Assembly (NCBI GenBank): GCA_018374635.1
Contig: JAHAEW010000014.1
Coordinates: 1-49,486, forward strand
Source: Clostridiales bacterium
GTDB lineage: Bacteria > Bacillota > Clostridia > Oscillospirales > Oscillospiraceae
Direction of reading: 5' to 3'
Length of the DNA: 49,486 bases
Shown in pieces: positions 40,803 to 49,453 of this stretch (within the stretch, counting starts at the first letter, position 1; every line of letters begins with the position of its first letter). A program made the translations under genes and the position numbers. The notes beneath the pieces are model-generated. The model worked only from the letters and a program-made list of their open reading frames with translations. It was not told the origin of the DNA and did not search any database.

Positions 40803-42182
40803 TTATTTTTTCAGAACATGCTCCTCTTCCACACCCTTGGTGAGCCGCACTACAACGCCGGACAGGCAGATCAGGGCAATCAGGTTGGGCAGAGCCATCA
40901 CCGCGTTGAAGAAGTCGGCCAGGTTCCACACCAGATCCACTTTCAGCAGAGAGCCCACAAAGACGCACAGGATCACCAGGACGGAATAGACCTTTACCGC
41001 CTTCTGACCAAAGAGGTACTTGATGTTCTGCTCGCCGAAGAAGTACCAGCCAATGATGGTGGAGAAAGCGAAGAACAGCAGGCAGATGGCCACAAACATA
41101 TTGCCGAAGCTGCCAAAGACCGTAGAGAAAGCGGACTGGGCCAGAGAGGCCGCCGTGCTGTCATCGCCGATCATATTGGGGGTCACCACGCCGCTGGTGA
41201 GGATGACCAGCGCGGTGAGGGTCAGCACAATAAACGTATCAATAAAGACGCAGACAATGGCGATATGGCCCTGATCGCGGGGATCCTTCACCTTGGCCAT
41301 CGCATGGGCATGGGGCGTGGAGCCGAGGCCGGCCTCATTGGAGAACAGGCCGCGGGCCACGCCGTAGCGCATGGCGGTCATCATGCCGACGCCAGCGCCG
41401 CCGCCCAGGATCGCCTGGGGATCAAAGGCGCCCACAAAGATCTGACGGAACACCTCGGGGATCGCCGTGATGTGCGCACCGATCACGATCAGGCTGCCCA
41501 CCAGATAGCAGATGGCCATAATGGGAACCAGCTTCTCGGTCACAGAGGCGATGCGCTTTACGCCGCCCATAAAGATGAACCCGGCCAGCACGGCCACGAT
41601 CACGCCAACCACAGGCTTGGGTACGCCGAACGCCGTCTCAAAGGAGCTGCTGATGGAGTTGGACTGCACCATATTGCCCATCAGGCCCAGGGCCAGAATG
41701 ATCGCCACGGCGAAGAAACCCGCCAGGAACTTGCCGAAGCCGCCCTGGAAACGGGCGCGGATGTAATACACAGGACCGCCGATGACCTGTCCGTCGGGGC
41801 CACGGGTCTTATACTTCTGGGCCAGCACCGCCTCTGCATAGATCGTGGACATACCGAGGAAAGCCGCGACCCAAACCCAGAACACCGCGCCGGGACCCCC
41901 CAGCAGAATCGCGGTGGCACAGCCCACCACGTTGCCGGTACCGACCTGGGCCGCCACGGAAGTCGCCGCCGCCTGGAAGGAGCTCATGCCGTCCTGGTCG
42001 GCCTTTTTCCCCGAAAGACTGAATCCTCCAAACATCTCACGCCAGCCGGCGCCGAATTTGCGGATCTGAATAAAACCCAGCCGAACCGTGAACAGGATGC
42101 CGGTAAATACCAGTACATAGAGCAGTACGCTGTTCCAGACAAAATCACTGGCCGCACTTACGATAGCCGCTAATTGATCCAT
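40803..42182 (-). CDS. AgcS family sodium:alanine/glycine symporter (paralogue 2, glycine-riboswitch controlled)
   Basis: A 459-aa symporter with about eleven membrane helices. SSFQAAATSVAAQVGTGNVVGCATAI, GPVYYIRARFQGGFGKFLAG, MRYGVARGLFSNEAGLGSTPHAHA and IIGWYFFGEQNIKYLFGQK are the family signatures. A glycine riboswitch with a terminator lies in its leader, which points to glycine as a real substrate or as the signal. AAAGGATG lies upstream of ATG 42182. The 168-nt leader between the terminator and the start codon has two further GC hairpins (for example CCCCGGC/GCCGGGG arms at about 42224-42248). Confidence 0.93.
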   Translation of the reverse strand: MDQLAAIVSAASDFVWNSVLLYVLVFTGILFTVRLGFIQIRKFGAGWREMFGGFSLSGKKADQDGMSSFQAAATSVAAQVGTGNVVGCATAILLGGPGAVFWVWVAAFLGMSTIYAEAVLAQKYKTRGPDGQVIGGPVYYIRARFQGGFGKFLAGFFAVAIILALGLMGNMVQSNSISSSFETAFGVPKPVVGVIVAVLAGFIFMGGVKRIASVTEKLVPIMAICYLVGSLIVIGAHITAIPEVFRQIFVGAFDPQAILGGGAGVGMMTAMRYGVARGLFSNEAGLGSTPHAHAMAKVKDPRDQGHIAIVCVFIDTFIVLTLTALVILTSGVVTPNMIGDDSTAASLAQSAFSTVFGSFGNMFVAICLLFFAFSTIIGWYFFGEQNIKYLFGQKAVKVYSVLVILCVFVGSLLKVDLVWNLADFFNAVMALPNLIALICLSGVVVRLTKGVEEEHVLKK

Positions 42183-42350
42183 AGATATTCATCCTTTCTC
42201 TCCACACGGGATCGTTCCTGATGTCCCCCGGCCACACACCTGCCGGGGCGCCTTGCATCGCGCGCCCTTTCACCCCCTGTTTTTACGGGTTCCCGTCGAC
42301 ATATGCACAGCCGGAACCATCCGTACCGCATTCCGAACCATGCCGTCACC

Positions 42351-42382
42351 AAAAAAGCCGGCCCCTGTGACGGGGCCGGCTT
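42351..42382 (-). terminator. Expression-platform terminator of the second glycine riboswitch
   Basis: On the minus strand AGCCGGCCCCGTCACAGGGGCCGGCT followed by TTTTTT: an 11-bp GC stem with a short loop and a U tract, directly after the aptamer. Confidence 0.92.
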
Positions 42383-42384
42383 TG

Positions 42385-42535
42385 CAGAGCACATCCCAGC
42401 CAATGACATTCTGCCGATGTACTCTACTCTGTCCTTTTGCCTGAGAGATCGGTGCATGCGCACCTTACACCTTCGGCCCCCATCACTGAGATTCTCCAGA
42501 GTTTGTGCCGCCATTTTGTCCACACACTGCGAACA
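42385..42535 (-). ncRNA. Glycine riboswitch (single full aptamer) of the symporter gene
   Basis: On the minus strand: AACTCTGGAGAATCTCAG, then GGGGGCCGAAGGTG, then ATCTCTCAGGCAAAAGGACAGAG, the classical glycine aptamer core. One complete aptamer is visible, followed by a partial helix (GTAGAGTACATC with GATGTGCTCTGC), the usual ghost-aptamer arrangement of singlet glycine switches. The terminator at 42351-42382 follows. The AT-rich stretch 42649-42790 upstream of the promoter holds no gene. Confidence 0.92.
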
Positions 42536-42619
42536 CTTCAATGTTCTGTCTTGAGAAAAATTGAATAAAACGCAGACAAAAGAAGCGGATATCTCTATGC
42601 ACTTTTCTGATATGCCCCT

Positions 42620-42648
42620 ATCATAGCTCCTTTTTTCACTTTCGTCAA
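42620..42648 (-). promoter_or_regulatory. Promoter of the riboswitch-symporter transcript
   Basis: On the minus strand the -35 is TTGACG (42643-42648), the spacer 17 nt, and the -10 TATGAT (42620-42625); the start of transcription would be near 42612, about 75 nt before the aptamer. Confidence 0.8.
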
Positions 42649-42792
42649 GCCATAATTTGGAATTGCTAGGATAAATTTCTCATTTATATGGCTTTTTCCC
42701 AAAAAATACTGCGCAGTTTAGTCGCTCCAAGTACTCCTCATATGTCTTTGGCTTGAAAACATATATAGACTTTCTTTTCACAGAATGGAGCC

Positions 42793-42827
42793 GCAGGGCC
42801 GCCGTCTATTGAGGACGGCGGCCCTGC
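42793..42827 (-). terminator. Hairpin after metY
   Basis: GCAGGGCCGCCGTC and GACGGCGGCCCTGC form a perfect 14-bp stem 19 nt past the metY stop. No U tract follows on the minus strand. Confidence 0.6.
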
Positions 42828-42845
42828 CTTTCTGTGACAACGCCC

Positions 42846-44135
42846 TTATGCTTTCACCTGGGCCAGCGCGTCCTCCAGATCGGCCAGGATGTCGCCGATA
42901 TCCTCAATGCCGACCGAGAGGCGGACCAGGTCCGGGGACACCCCGGCCGCATACAGCTCCTGATCGTTCATCTGCCGGTGTGTGGTGGAAGCGGGATGAA
43001 GCACACAGGTCTTGGCGTCGGCCACATGGGTGGCGATGGAGGCCAGCTTCAGACCCGCCATAAAGGCCTCTGCCGCCTCGCGTCCGCCCTTGACGCCAAA
43101 GGAGACCACGCCGCATACCCCGTTGGGGAGATACTTCCGGGCCAGCGCATGATACGGATCGCTCTCCAGACCGGGATAGCGGACCCACGCCGCCTTTTCA
43201 TGCTTTTGCAGGTACTGGGCCACTGCCAGGGCATTGGAGCAGTGGCGGGGAACCCGCAGGTGCAGAGTCTCCAGTCCCACATTCAGGAGATAGGAGTTCA
43301 TCGGCGCCGGGATGGAGCCAAAGTCCCGCATCAGCTGGACCGTGGCCTTGGTAATATAGGCCCCTTCCAGTCCAAACCGCTCCGTATAGGTCACGCCGTG
43401 ATAACTCTCGTCCGGCGTGCACAGGCCGGGGAATTTGTCCGGATACCGTGTCCAGTCAAAGGCCCCCGAGTCTACAACAGCCCCGCCCACCGCGTTGGCG
43501 TGGCCGTCCATATACTTGGTGGTGGAGTGGGTGACGATGTCCGCTCCATGCAGAAAAGGACGGCAGTTGATGGGGGTTGCAAAGGTGTTGTCCACGATGA
43601 GCGGCACGCCGTGGGCGTGGGCCGCCGCGGCAAACTTCTCAAAATCCAGCACGGCCAGCGCGGGATTGGCAATGGTCTCGCCGAAAACCGCCTTGGTGTT
43701 GGGCTGGAAGGCGGCCTCCAGCTCCTCCGGCGTACAGTCCGGCTCCACAAAGGTGAATGTAATGCCCATCCGCTTCATGGTCACCGCGAAAAGATTGTAT
43801 GTCCCGCCATAGATGGCCGTAGAGGAGACGACGTGGTCTCCGCAGGAACAGATATTGAAGATGGCGTAAAAATTGGCGGCCTGTCCCGAAGAGGTGAGCA
43901 TGGCGGCGCTTCCCCCTTCCAGCGCGCAGATCTTTGCCGCCACGCTGTCATTGGTGGGATTCTGAAGCCGGGTATAGAAGTACCCGCTCGCCTCCAGATC
44001 AAACAGCTTTCCCATGGCCTCGCCCGTCTCATAGCGGAAGGTCGTGGACTGGATAATGGGGATATTGCGGGGTTCTCCGTTTCCGGGACGGTATCCCGCA
44101 TGGATGCACTGGGTGTTGGGATGCTGCTGGCTCAT
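42846..44135 (-). CDS. metY: O-acetylhomoserine aminocarboxypropyltransferase / sulfhydrylase
   Basis: A 429-aa PLP enzyme of the Cys/Met metabolism family that makes homocysteine from O-acetylhomoserine and sulfide. Opening TQCIHAGYRPGNGEPRNIPIIQSTTFRY, YTRLQNPTNDSVAAKICALEGG, the Schiff-base Lys in HSTTKYMDGHANAVGG and the C-terminal ASTTHRQMNDQEL are typical of MetY, and its length is the MetY length (about 430). A methionine gamma-lyase is the main alternative. RBS GGAAGAGG lies before ATG 44135. Its promoter carries a palindrome. Confidence 0.9.
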   Translation of the reverse strand: MSQQHPNTQCIHAGYRPGNGEPRNIPIIQSTTFRYETGEAMGKLFDLEASGYFYTRLQNPTNDSVAAKICALEGGSAAMLTSSGQAANFYAIFNICSCGDHVVSSTAIYGGTYNLFAVTMKRMGITFTFVEPDCTPEELEAAFQPNTKAVFGETIANPALAVLDFEKFAAAAHAHGVPLIVDNTFATPINCRPFLHGADIVTHSTTKYMDGHANAVGGAVVDSGAFDWTRYPDKFPGLCTPDESYHGVTYTERFGLEGAYITKATVQLMRDFGSIPAPMNSYLLNVGLETLHLRVPRHCSNALAVAQYLQKHEKAAWVRYPGLESDPYHALARKYLPNGVCGVVSFGVKGGREAAEAFMAGLKLASIATHVADAKTCVLHPASTTHRQMNDQELYAAGVSPDLVRLSVGIEDIGDILADLEDALAQVKA

Positions 44136-44185
44136 ATTGCCTCTTCCTTTCTACGGCGCGGCTGGCTGGCGCAAAGTTGTTTTAT

Positions 44186-44214
44186 ATAGTACGCTAGCGT
44201 ATTGAATTTGTCAA
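44186..44214 (-). promoter_or_regulatory. metY promoter with 12-bp palindromic operator candidate
   Basis: On the minus strand the -35 is a perfect TTGACA (44209-44214), the spacer 17 nt, the -10 TACTAT (44186-44191). A perfect palindrome TACGCTAGCGTA (44190-44201) lies in the spacer and touches the -10, a typical repressor position. The -35 abuts the stop codon of the GerMN gene upstream. Confidence 0.75.
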
Positions 44215-45117
44215 CTATTTTTCCAGAGACAGATCCGGTTTGAGCGCCTGGTTGAGTCCATTGGGCAGCTGGGCGGGCTGTCCGTCCGCCCGCAGCTGTA
44301 CGGTACGCACCGTATCCACATTGCCCGCTATGGTGTTCACCATGGCGTATACGGTCAGGCGCAGCCGCTCCTCATCCTGGGCCAGCGCCTCCAGCACACC
44401 GGCGGGAAGATTCACATAGCACACCCCGTCCTCTACGATCACGCCCAGCAGCTCGGTCTCAGGCGGAAGCACAGGGGAGAGCGTATCATAGCTGGGGCCC
44501 TGGATCAGCGCCTCCACCATCACCGCGCTCAGAGTGTCCTCCTCGGTCAGCAGCAGCCGCCGGTATTCGACGCCCAGCCCAGTCCCATCCGCCCGCGGGA
44601 ACCAGAGCGTGGCCGTCATTTCCACGGACTCCCCCTCGGTGCCCAGAAGAATGACATCCTCGGGGCGCAGATTCTCCCCGGTCGCCAGCGGATTCTGCTC
44701 TCCCTCGATGGTCACATGGATGGAATCCACGCCCTCCACCTGGCAGAGCGTCAGTGTCAGACAGTAATTGGCCAGGGTCAGATCAATGCCGGAGAGTCCC
44801 TCATAGGCCTCAGAGAAATCCAGGTCCAGCCTCCCATCGTTCAGCTCCCAGCTCCGCACTTCCAGCCCCTTGGGAAAGGGCGAGGTCAATTCCATGGTCT
44901 CTGGCCCGGCCAGAAGACGATCCAGTAATTCCTGGATCACAGGCTTTTCCCCCTCCGGGCGCCAAAACTCAGCTCCTACCGCCGCTCCGCTCTCATCATC
45001 CTCTGCCACAAAGTAGATCTCATATTGGTTTCCCGCATCCCCGCCTTGGTCCTTGCCCATGCCGCAGCCGGCCAGAGTCAGAAGCGCCAGCACGAGAGAC
45101 AGCATTCGTTTTCTCAT
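44215..45117 (-). CDS. GerMN-domain lipoprotein
   Basis: A 300-aa lipoprotein. Signal peptide with lipobox LAGC (Cys18). Two GerMN domains: about 58-150 (PVIQELLDRLLAGPETMELTSPFPKGLEVRSWELNDGRLDLDFSEAY) and about 190-285 (AVMVEALIQGPSYDTLSPVLPPETELLGVIVEDGVCYVNLP). GerMN domains occur in GerM of spore formers and in LpqB of actinobacteria. The ATG overlaps the stop of the histidine kinase gene by 4 nt, so it is made together with the two-component system and may modulate the kinase outside the membrane. Function inferred only. Confidence 0.85.
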   Translation of the reverse strand: MRKRMLSLVLALLTLAGCGMGKDQGGDAGNQYEIYFVAEDDESGAAVGAEFWRPEGEKPVIQELLDRLLAGPETMELTSPFPKGLEVRSWELNDGRLDLDFSEAYEGLSGIDLTLANYCLTLTLCQVEGVDSIHVTIEGEQNPLATGENLRPEDVILLGTEGESVEMTATLWFPRADGTGLGVEYRRLLLTEEDTLSAVMVEALIQGPSYDTLSPVLPPETELLGVIVEDGVCYVNLPAGVLEALAQDEERLRLTVYAMVNTIAGNVDTVRTVQLRADGQPAQLPNGLNQALKPDLSLEK

Positions 45118-46583
45118 TCCGCTCCCTCCCCTTCTCCATGCCAGCGCGGGAAGCACACCTCAAAGCAAGTCCCCTCCGGCTCCCGCCTGCGGGCCTCCAC
45201 CGTGCCGCCGTTCTGCCGCACGGTATCCCGCACAATGGACAGCCCCAGGCCGGTCCCACCGGCAGCCCGGGAACGGGCCTTATCCACCCGGTAGAAGCGG
45301 TCAAAGATCTTGGGCAAATCCTCCTCCGGAATGCCTACTCCGGTGTCCTCCACCCGCAGGACCACCCGGTCCCCGTCCCCCGGGCGTTTTCCCCGGCGTA
45401 GGTGCAGAAATACATAGACGCTGCCTCCGGGCAGATTGTACTTAACGGCGTTTTCCATGAGATTAAAGGCGATTTGATAGAGGTCGTCCTCCGTGGCCAG
45501 GACCGTGCACCCCTCAATGAGGTCCATGTGCAGCGACACGTTCACCGCTCCCGCCAGGGGCAGGAGCATGTGCTCCACCCGGAGCAGCACCTGCTTCACA
45601 TCCACCGGCCCCACTTCTCTGGGGGGGGCGGTATCCATCCGGGTCAGCGTGAGCAGCTTCTCCGTGATGCGGGTCAGCCGCTCTGCCTCATTTCCGATGT
45701 CGGTGACAAATTCACGCACCGTCTCCTCATCCATCCCGTCATTCTGAAGGATGGAGTCGGTCAGCAGGCGGATCGAGGCCAGGGGCGTCTTGAGCTCGTG
45801 GGAGGCGTCGGAGACAAACCGCCGGCGGACCTCCTCCGTGGTCTGAAGCCGGCCGGTCAGCTCATTGAATTCATCGGCCAGCCGTGTGAGCTCATCCCCG
45901 CCGCCAATGGTGACCCGGTGGCTGTACTCCCCCTCGCGCACGGTATGGATGCCTCCCAAAAGCGCGGCGATCCGCCGGGTCACCGCAGTGGAGAAGAGGA
46001 TACTGAAGCCCAGGCCGGCAGCGCATACCACCAGGGAGATGTTGCGCAGATTACTCTGAAAGTCCAGCAGCATCTCAGCCTGTTCCTTATCGTATTCGTA
46101 GAGATAGACCGCGCCCTGAGTCATTCCCCGGTAGAGAATGGGCGCCGCCGCCCTGGTACGAAACGCCCCGTCCCGGTATTCGGAACGGAACACATCGTTT
46201 CCCTTTAAAGCGCTGACCACTTCCCAGAGAAGGGCATAGCGGTCCATGGCATTGTCCACCTCACTGGTATCGTAGAGTACCTTGCCCGCCGGATCGGTCA
46301 CCATCACCCGGTCCACACCGGTGACGCCCAGTTTGGTAAGATTGGCCTCCACGCCCTCTGCGGTCAGCCCTTCCCCTCCCGCCAGCGTGGAGGTGATAAT
46401 ATCCGCCTGCCGCCAGAGGGAGTCCTGTTTGGACTGAAACGCCAGGTTTTGTGAAATCAGGATGGGATAGACATTCAAAAAAATCAGCAGCGCGGCGATG
46501 ATTGCCCCGTAGCTGAGAATAAATTTACTTTGGAGGGAGCGCCAGAAGGGCACTCGTCTTCCGCTCTGCCGGGGCCGCTCCAT
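45114..46583 (-). CDS. Sensor histidine kinase
   Basis: A 489-aa membrane kinase. Membrane helix 1 at about 20-43, an extracytoplasmic sensor domain of about 135 residues, helix 2 at about 181-202, HAMP at 200-255, HisKA with the phospho-acceptor in DASHELKTPLASI (His262), and HATPase with NLMENAVKYN, EDTGVGIPEEDL and GTGLGLSIV. I choose ATG 46583, 9 nt after AAAGGAGG; the ATG at 46640 has no RBS. It follows the response regulator by 49 nt and overlaps the GerMN gene. Confidence 0.92.
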   Translation of the reverse strand: MERPRQSGRRVPFWRSLQSKFILSYGAIIAALLIFLNVYPILISQNLAFQSKQDSLWRQADIITSTLAGGEGLTAEGVEANLTKLGVTGVDRVMVTDPAGKVLYDTSEVDNAMDRYALLWEVVSALKGNDVFRSEYRDGAFRTRAAAPILYRGMTQGAVYLYEYDKEQAEMLLDFQSNLRNISLVVCAAGLGFSILFSTAVTRRIAALLGGIHTVREGEYSHRVTIGGGDELTRLADEFNELTGRLQTTEEVRRRFVSDASHELKTPLASIRLLTDSILQNDGMDEETVREFVTDIGNEAERLTRITEKLLTLTRMDTAPPREVGPVDVKQVLLRVEHMLLPLAGAVNVSLHMDLIEGCTVLATEDDLYQIAFNLMENAVKYNLPGGSVYVFLHLRRGKRPGDGDRVVLRVEDTGVGIPEEDLPKIFDRFYRVDKARSRAAGGTGLGLSIVRDTVRQNGGTVEARRREPEGTCFEVCFPRWHGEGEGAE

Positions 46584-46632
46584 CTGCACCCGCCTCCTTT
46601 TCCAAACGCCGCGGTCACTCCCCTGGGGAGGA

Positions 46633-47316
46633 TCAGCCATTCTTTAAGTAGTAGCCCACGCCCCACTTGGTGAGGATATAGGCCGGGTGTGCCGGGTCCA
46701 GCTCCAGCTTTTCCCTCAAGCGCCGGACATGGACATCCACCGTGCGGTAGTCCCCGGCATACTCGTAGCCCCAGACCACATTGAGCAGATTCTCCCTGCT
46801 GTACACCCGGCCCGGATTGCGCATCAGCAGCTCCATCAGATCAAACTCTTTGGCCGTGAGCTCAACAGATTCTTTTCCTTTCCACACCGCCCGTTCATCG
46901 GGGTCCAGGGTAATATGTCCCGTGAAAAGCCGGCTCCCCCGCTCCCGCTGGGCGGTCATGCCCGCCCGGCGCAGCAGGGCCCGCACCCTGGCCTTCAGCT
47001 CCAGAATATTAAATGGTTTCGTGATGTAGTCGTCCGCCCCGCACTCAAAGCCCATGATCTTGTCAGCATCCTCACTGCGGGCTGTCAGCATAATGATGGG
47101 GACATTGGAAAACTCCCGAATCCGCATACAGGCCTGAAGCCCGTCGATCTTCGGCATCATCAGATCTAAAATAATGAGGTCAAATGCCCCTCCCCGGGCC
47201 AGCTCCACCGCACTCTCTCCGTCGTAGGCGGTCTCAACCTGGTACCCCTCGCTCTGGAGGTTGAATTTCATCCCTTTGACCAGTACCTTTTCATCATCGA
47301 CTACCAGTATTTTCAA
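46633..47316 (-). CDS. OmpR/PhoB family response regulator
   Basis: A 227-aa regulator. Receiver domain with the acidic pair in VVDDE, phospho-acceptor Asp in LIILDLMMPKIDG, Thr in IIMLTARSED and Lys in DYITKPFN. C-terminal winged helix with VELTAKEFDLMELLMRNPGRVYSRENLLNVVWGYEYAGDYRTVDVHVRRLREKL. The start is most likely the TTG at 47316, 7 nt after GGAGGG; an ATG at 47334 lies ahead of that site. It partners the kinase downstream and starts just after the comEA-type gene. Confidence 0.92.
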   Translation of the reverse strand: MKILVVDDEKVLVKGMKFNLQSEGYQVETAYDGESAVELARGGAFDLIILDLMMPKIDGLQACMRIREFSNVPIIMLTARSEDADKIMGFECGADDYITKPFNILELKARVRALLRRAGMTAQRERGSRLFTGHITLDPDERAVWKGKESVELTAKEFDLMELLMRNPGRVYSRENLLNVVWGYEYAGDYRTVDVHVRRLREKLELDPAHPAYILTKWGVGYYLKNG

Positions 47317-47330
47317 GTCATTTCCCTCCT

Positions 47331-47780
47331 TCATACTGTAATAACATCGATCAGTCCCGCCAGAATTCCATCGCCGATCCCCTTTACCCGGGTCAGCTCC
47401 TCAATGGTGCGAAAGGGTCCGTTGCTCTGACGGTCCTCCACAATGGCCCGGGCCCGCTTCTCTCCAATACCCGGAAGGGTCTCCAGTTCCTCTGCGGTGG
47501 CGGTGTTGATGTTGATCTTCCCAGACGCCGCTTCTTCTTTGGGTCCTGCAGCCGGAGCTGCGCCGGGCGCTTCTGTTTCGCCCCCGGCTGTTGGAGCTGT
47601 ACTGGGCTGTCCCGATTCCTGCGCGGCGGTTGGAATGGTTACCACTGCCCCGCTGCTCCGTTCCACCTCGACCTGTACCGGCGGGGCGTCGAGCGCGCCT
47701 CTTGCCAGCCACCCCGCAGAAAAAGCCAGGAAAACGGCGGTCAGAAGCAGCGCCGCACCTTCCAGGCGTGAAATCCGCAT
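47331..47780 (-). CDS. comEA: ComEA family helix-hairpin-helix protein
   Basis: A 149-aa protein with an N-terminal membrane anchor (about 8-28), a Pro/Ala/Glu-rich linker (about 35-87) and a C-terminal ComEA-type helix-hairpin-helix domain: KININTATAEELETLPGIGEKRARAIVEDRQSNGPFRTIEELTRVKGIGDGIL. ComEA binds DNA at the cell surface during transformation; single-gene relatives may do other work. Start ATG 47780 with AAAGGAG 9 nt upstream. First gene of the operon with the two-component system. Confidence 0.85.
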   Translation of the reverse strand: MRISRLEGAALLLTAVFLAFSAGWLARGALDAPPVQVEVERSSGAVVTIPTAAQESGQPSTAPTAGGETEAPGAAPAAGPKEEAASGKININTATAEELETLPGIGEKRARAIVEDRQSNGPFRTIEELTRVKGIGDGILAGLIDVITV

Positions 47781-47801
47781 GGTTCTTTTGGCTCCTTTCC
47801 G

Positions 47802-47830
47802 TTGCGTGTGCGACACTTTTTTGCTATAAT
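47802..47830 (+). promoter_or_regulatory. Promoter of the D-Ala-D-Ala carboxypeptidase gene
   Basis: The -35 is TTGCGT (47802-47807), the spacer 17 nt, and the -10 a perfect TATAAT (47825-47830). It lies inside the leader of the divergent comEA operon, about 95 nt before dacF. Confidence 0.65.
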
Positions 47831-47929
47831 GATGGTTACATAATCTCATTTCGTTCGGCCCCATCCCTGGCGCCGGATATTCTTATATACATTATTTATT
47901 GAGTATATCACAATTGCAAGGAGTTTCCT

Positions 47930-49366
47930 ATGAAAAAAAAACGTCTCGCGTCCCTCCTCCTGCTGGCCGGTCTCCTGGCCGGTCTGGTCTTTCCGCTCTC
48001 TGCCGGGGCCACGGAGACCCAGCCGGTCCAGACTCCCGCTCCTTCCACCGCGCCGTCCTCCGCTCCCCAGCAGCAGAGCGCGCTCCTCGCCTCCATGCAC
48101 ATCGAAGGCACCGCCGCACTGCTGGTGGACGACGACACCGGCGAGGTGCTCTACGAGCAGAACGCCCATGGCAAGGTCTACCCCGCCTCTATCACCAAGG
48201 TGATGACCTGCCTGCTCACTCTGGAGTCCATCGCCCGGGGCGAACATCAGCTGGATGAGGTGGTCACCGTCGGCGATCAGGTCAATTACGGCATCGGCGC
48301 AGACGGCTCTACCGCCGGGATCAAGGCCGGGGAGCAGCTCACCATCCATGATCTGCTGGGCGCTGCCCTCATTCCCTCCGCCAATGAGGCCTGTAATGCC
48401 ATGGCACAGCTGGTGGCCGGTGATGTGGAGGCCTTTGTGGACCTCATGAACCAGCGCGCCCAGGAACTGGGGATGAACGACACCCACTTTGCTAACCCCC
48501 ACGGCTATCATGATCCTGACCATTACACCTCTGCCTACGACATCTACCTCATGGCCCATGAGGCCATGAAGGACCCCACCTTCCGGGAACTGGTCAGCTC
48601 GGTCGATTACAAGATCCCCGCCACCAACCTCAGTGAGGCCCGTACCCTCCACTCCACCAACGGCCTGGTCTCCACCTGGCGGGTGCGGGATTACTGGTAC
48701 GAGTACGCCACCGGCATCAAGACCGGCTCTACCCCTGAGGCCGGACACTGCCTGGTCTCCTCCGCCACCAAAAATGACCGCAGCCTCATCGCTGTGGTGA
48801 TGGGCGCGGCCAACTACACGGAGAACAAAGAAGTCAACTATTTTACCGAGAGCAAACGCCTGTTGGAATTTGGTTTCGACAACTTCTCCCGTCAGACCAT
48901 TCTGGACGGCAGCAGCCTGGACTTTCCCGAGGTATCGGTCACCCTCTCCAAAACCGATTATGTGACCGTCCGGCCTGCCGCTTCCCTGTCGGCCACCCTG
49001 CCCAACGACATTGATCCGGCCGCCTTCCAGCGCCAGCTGGATCTGCCCGAGAGCGTGGAAGCCCCCCTTGAGGAGGGGCAGGTCCTGGGCACTGTGACCC
49101 TCACCTACAACGGCCAGGAATACGGCAAGGTGGATCTGGTGGCCAACAGCTCCGTTGAGCGGTCTGAACTCCTCTACCGGCTGGATCGGATCCAGAAGTT
49201 TTTTGACCAGCTCTGGGTCCGCATCCTCCTGGCCGTGCTGGCTGTGCTGCTGGTCTTCCTCTTCCTCCGGCACTTGATCACCGGGCGCAAGCGTTCCCGC
49301 TACGGTGGAAGCCGTGCCCGCAGCGGCCGTGGTTCTTCCCGCTATTCCGGCCGCAGACGGCGCTGA
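47930..49366 (+). CDS. dacF: D-alanyl-D-alanine carboxypeptidase (PBP5/DacF type)
   Basis: A 478-aa penicillin-binding protein that trims the terminal D-Ala of peptidoglycan stem peptides. Signal peptide 1-26. Catalytic SxxK is PASITK (Ser87, Lys90), SxN is SAN (150-152), KTG is 264-266. The C-terminal domain (about 290-410) is of the PBP5 kind. Unlike classical PBP5, it ends in a true membrane helix (about 414-437) and a strongly basic tail rich in Arg and Ser. RBS AAGGAG lies 8 nt upstream of ATG 47930. The gene name is by family; dacA/dacB/dacF cannot be separated here. Confidence 0.9.
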   Translation: MKKKRLASLLLLAGLLAGLVFPLSAGATETQPVQTPAPSTAPSSAPQQQSALLASMHIEGTAALLVDDDTGEVLYEQNAHGKVYPASITKVMTCLLTLESIARGEHQLDEVVTVGDQVNYGIGADGSTAGIKAGEQLTIHDLLGAALIPSANEACNAMAQLVAGDVEAFVDLMNQRAQELGMNDTHFANPHGYHDPDHYTSAYDIYLMAHEAMKDPTFRELVSSVDYKIPATNLSEARTLHSTNGLVSTWRVRDYWYEYATGIKTGSTPEAGHCLVSSATKNDRSLIAVVMGAANYTENKEVNYFTESKRLLEFGFDNFSRQTILDGSSLDFPEVSVTLSKTDYVTVRPAASLSATLPNDIDPAAFQRQLDLPESVEAPLEEGQVLGTVTLTYNGQEYGKVDLVANSSVERSELLYRLDRIQKFFDQLWVRILLAVLAVLLVFLFLRHLITGRKRSRYGGSRARSGRGSSRYSGRRRR

Positions 49367-49453
49367 ACAAAGGCCCGCCCCCACTTTTGAACTGCCCCAG
49401 ATTATGCAGACAGTACAAAAAAGAGCCCTGGTAGGAAATATCGAGTTTTAGTA

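Noticed and set aside
42170..42541. 123-codon frame upstream of the second symporter
   Set aside because: It covers the glycine riboswitch and its terminator and has no homology.
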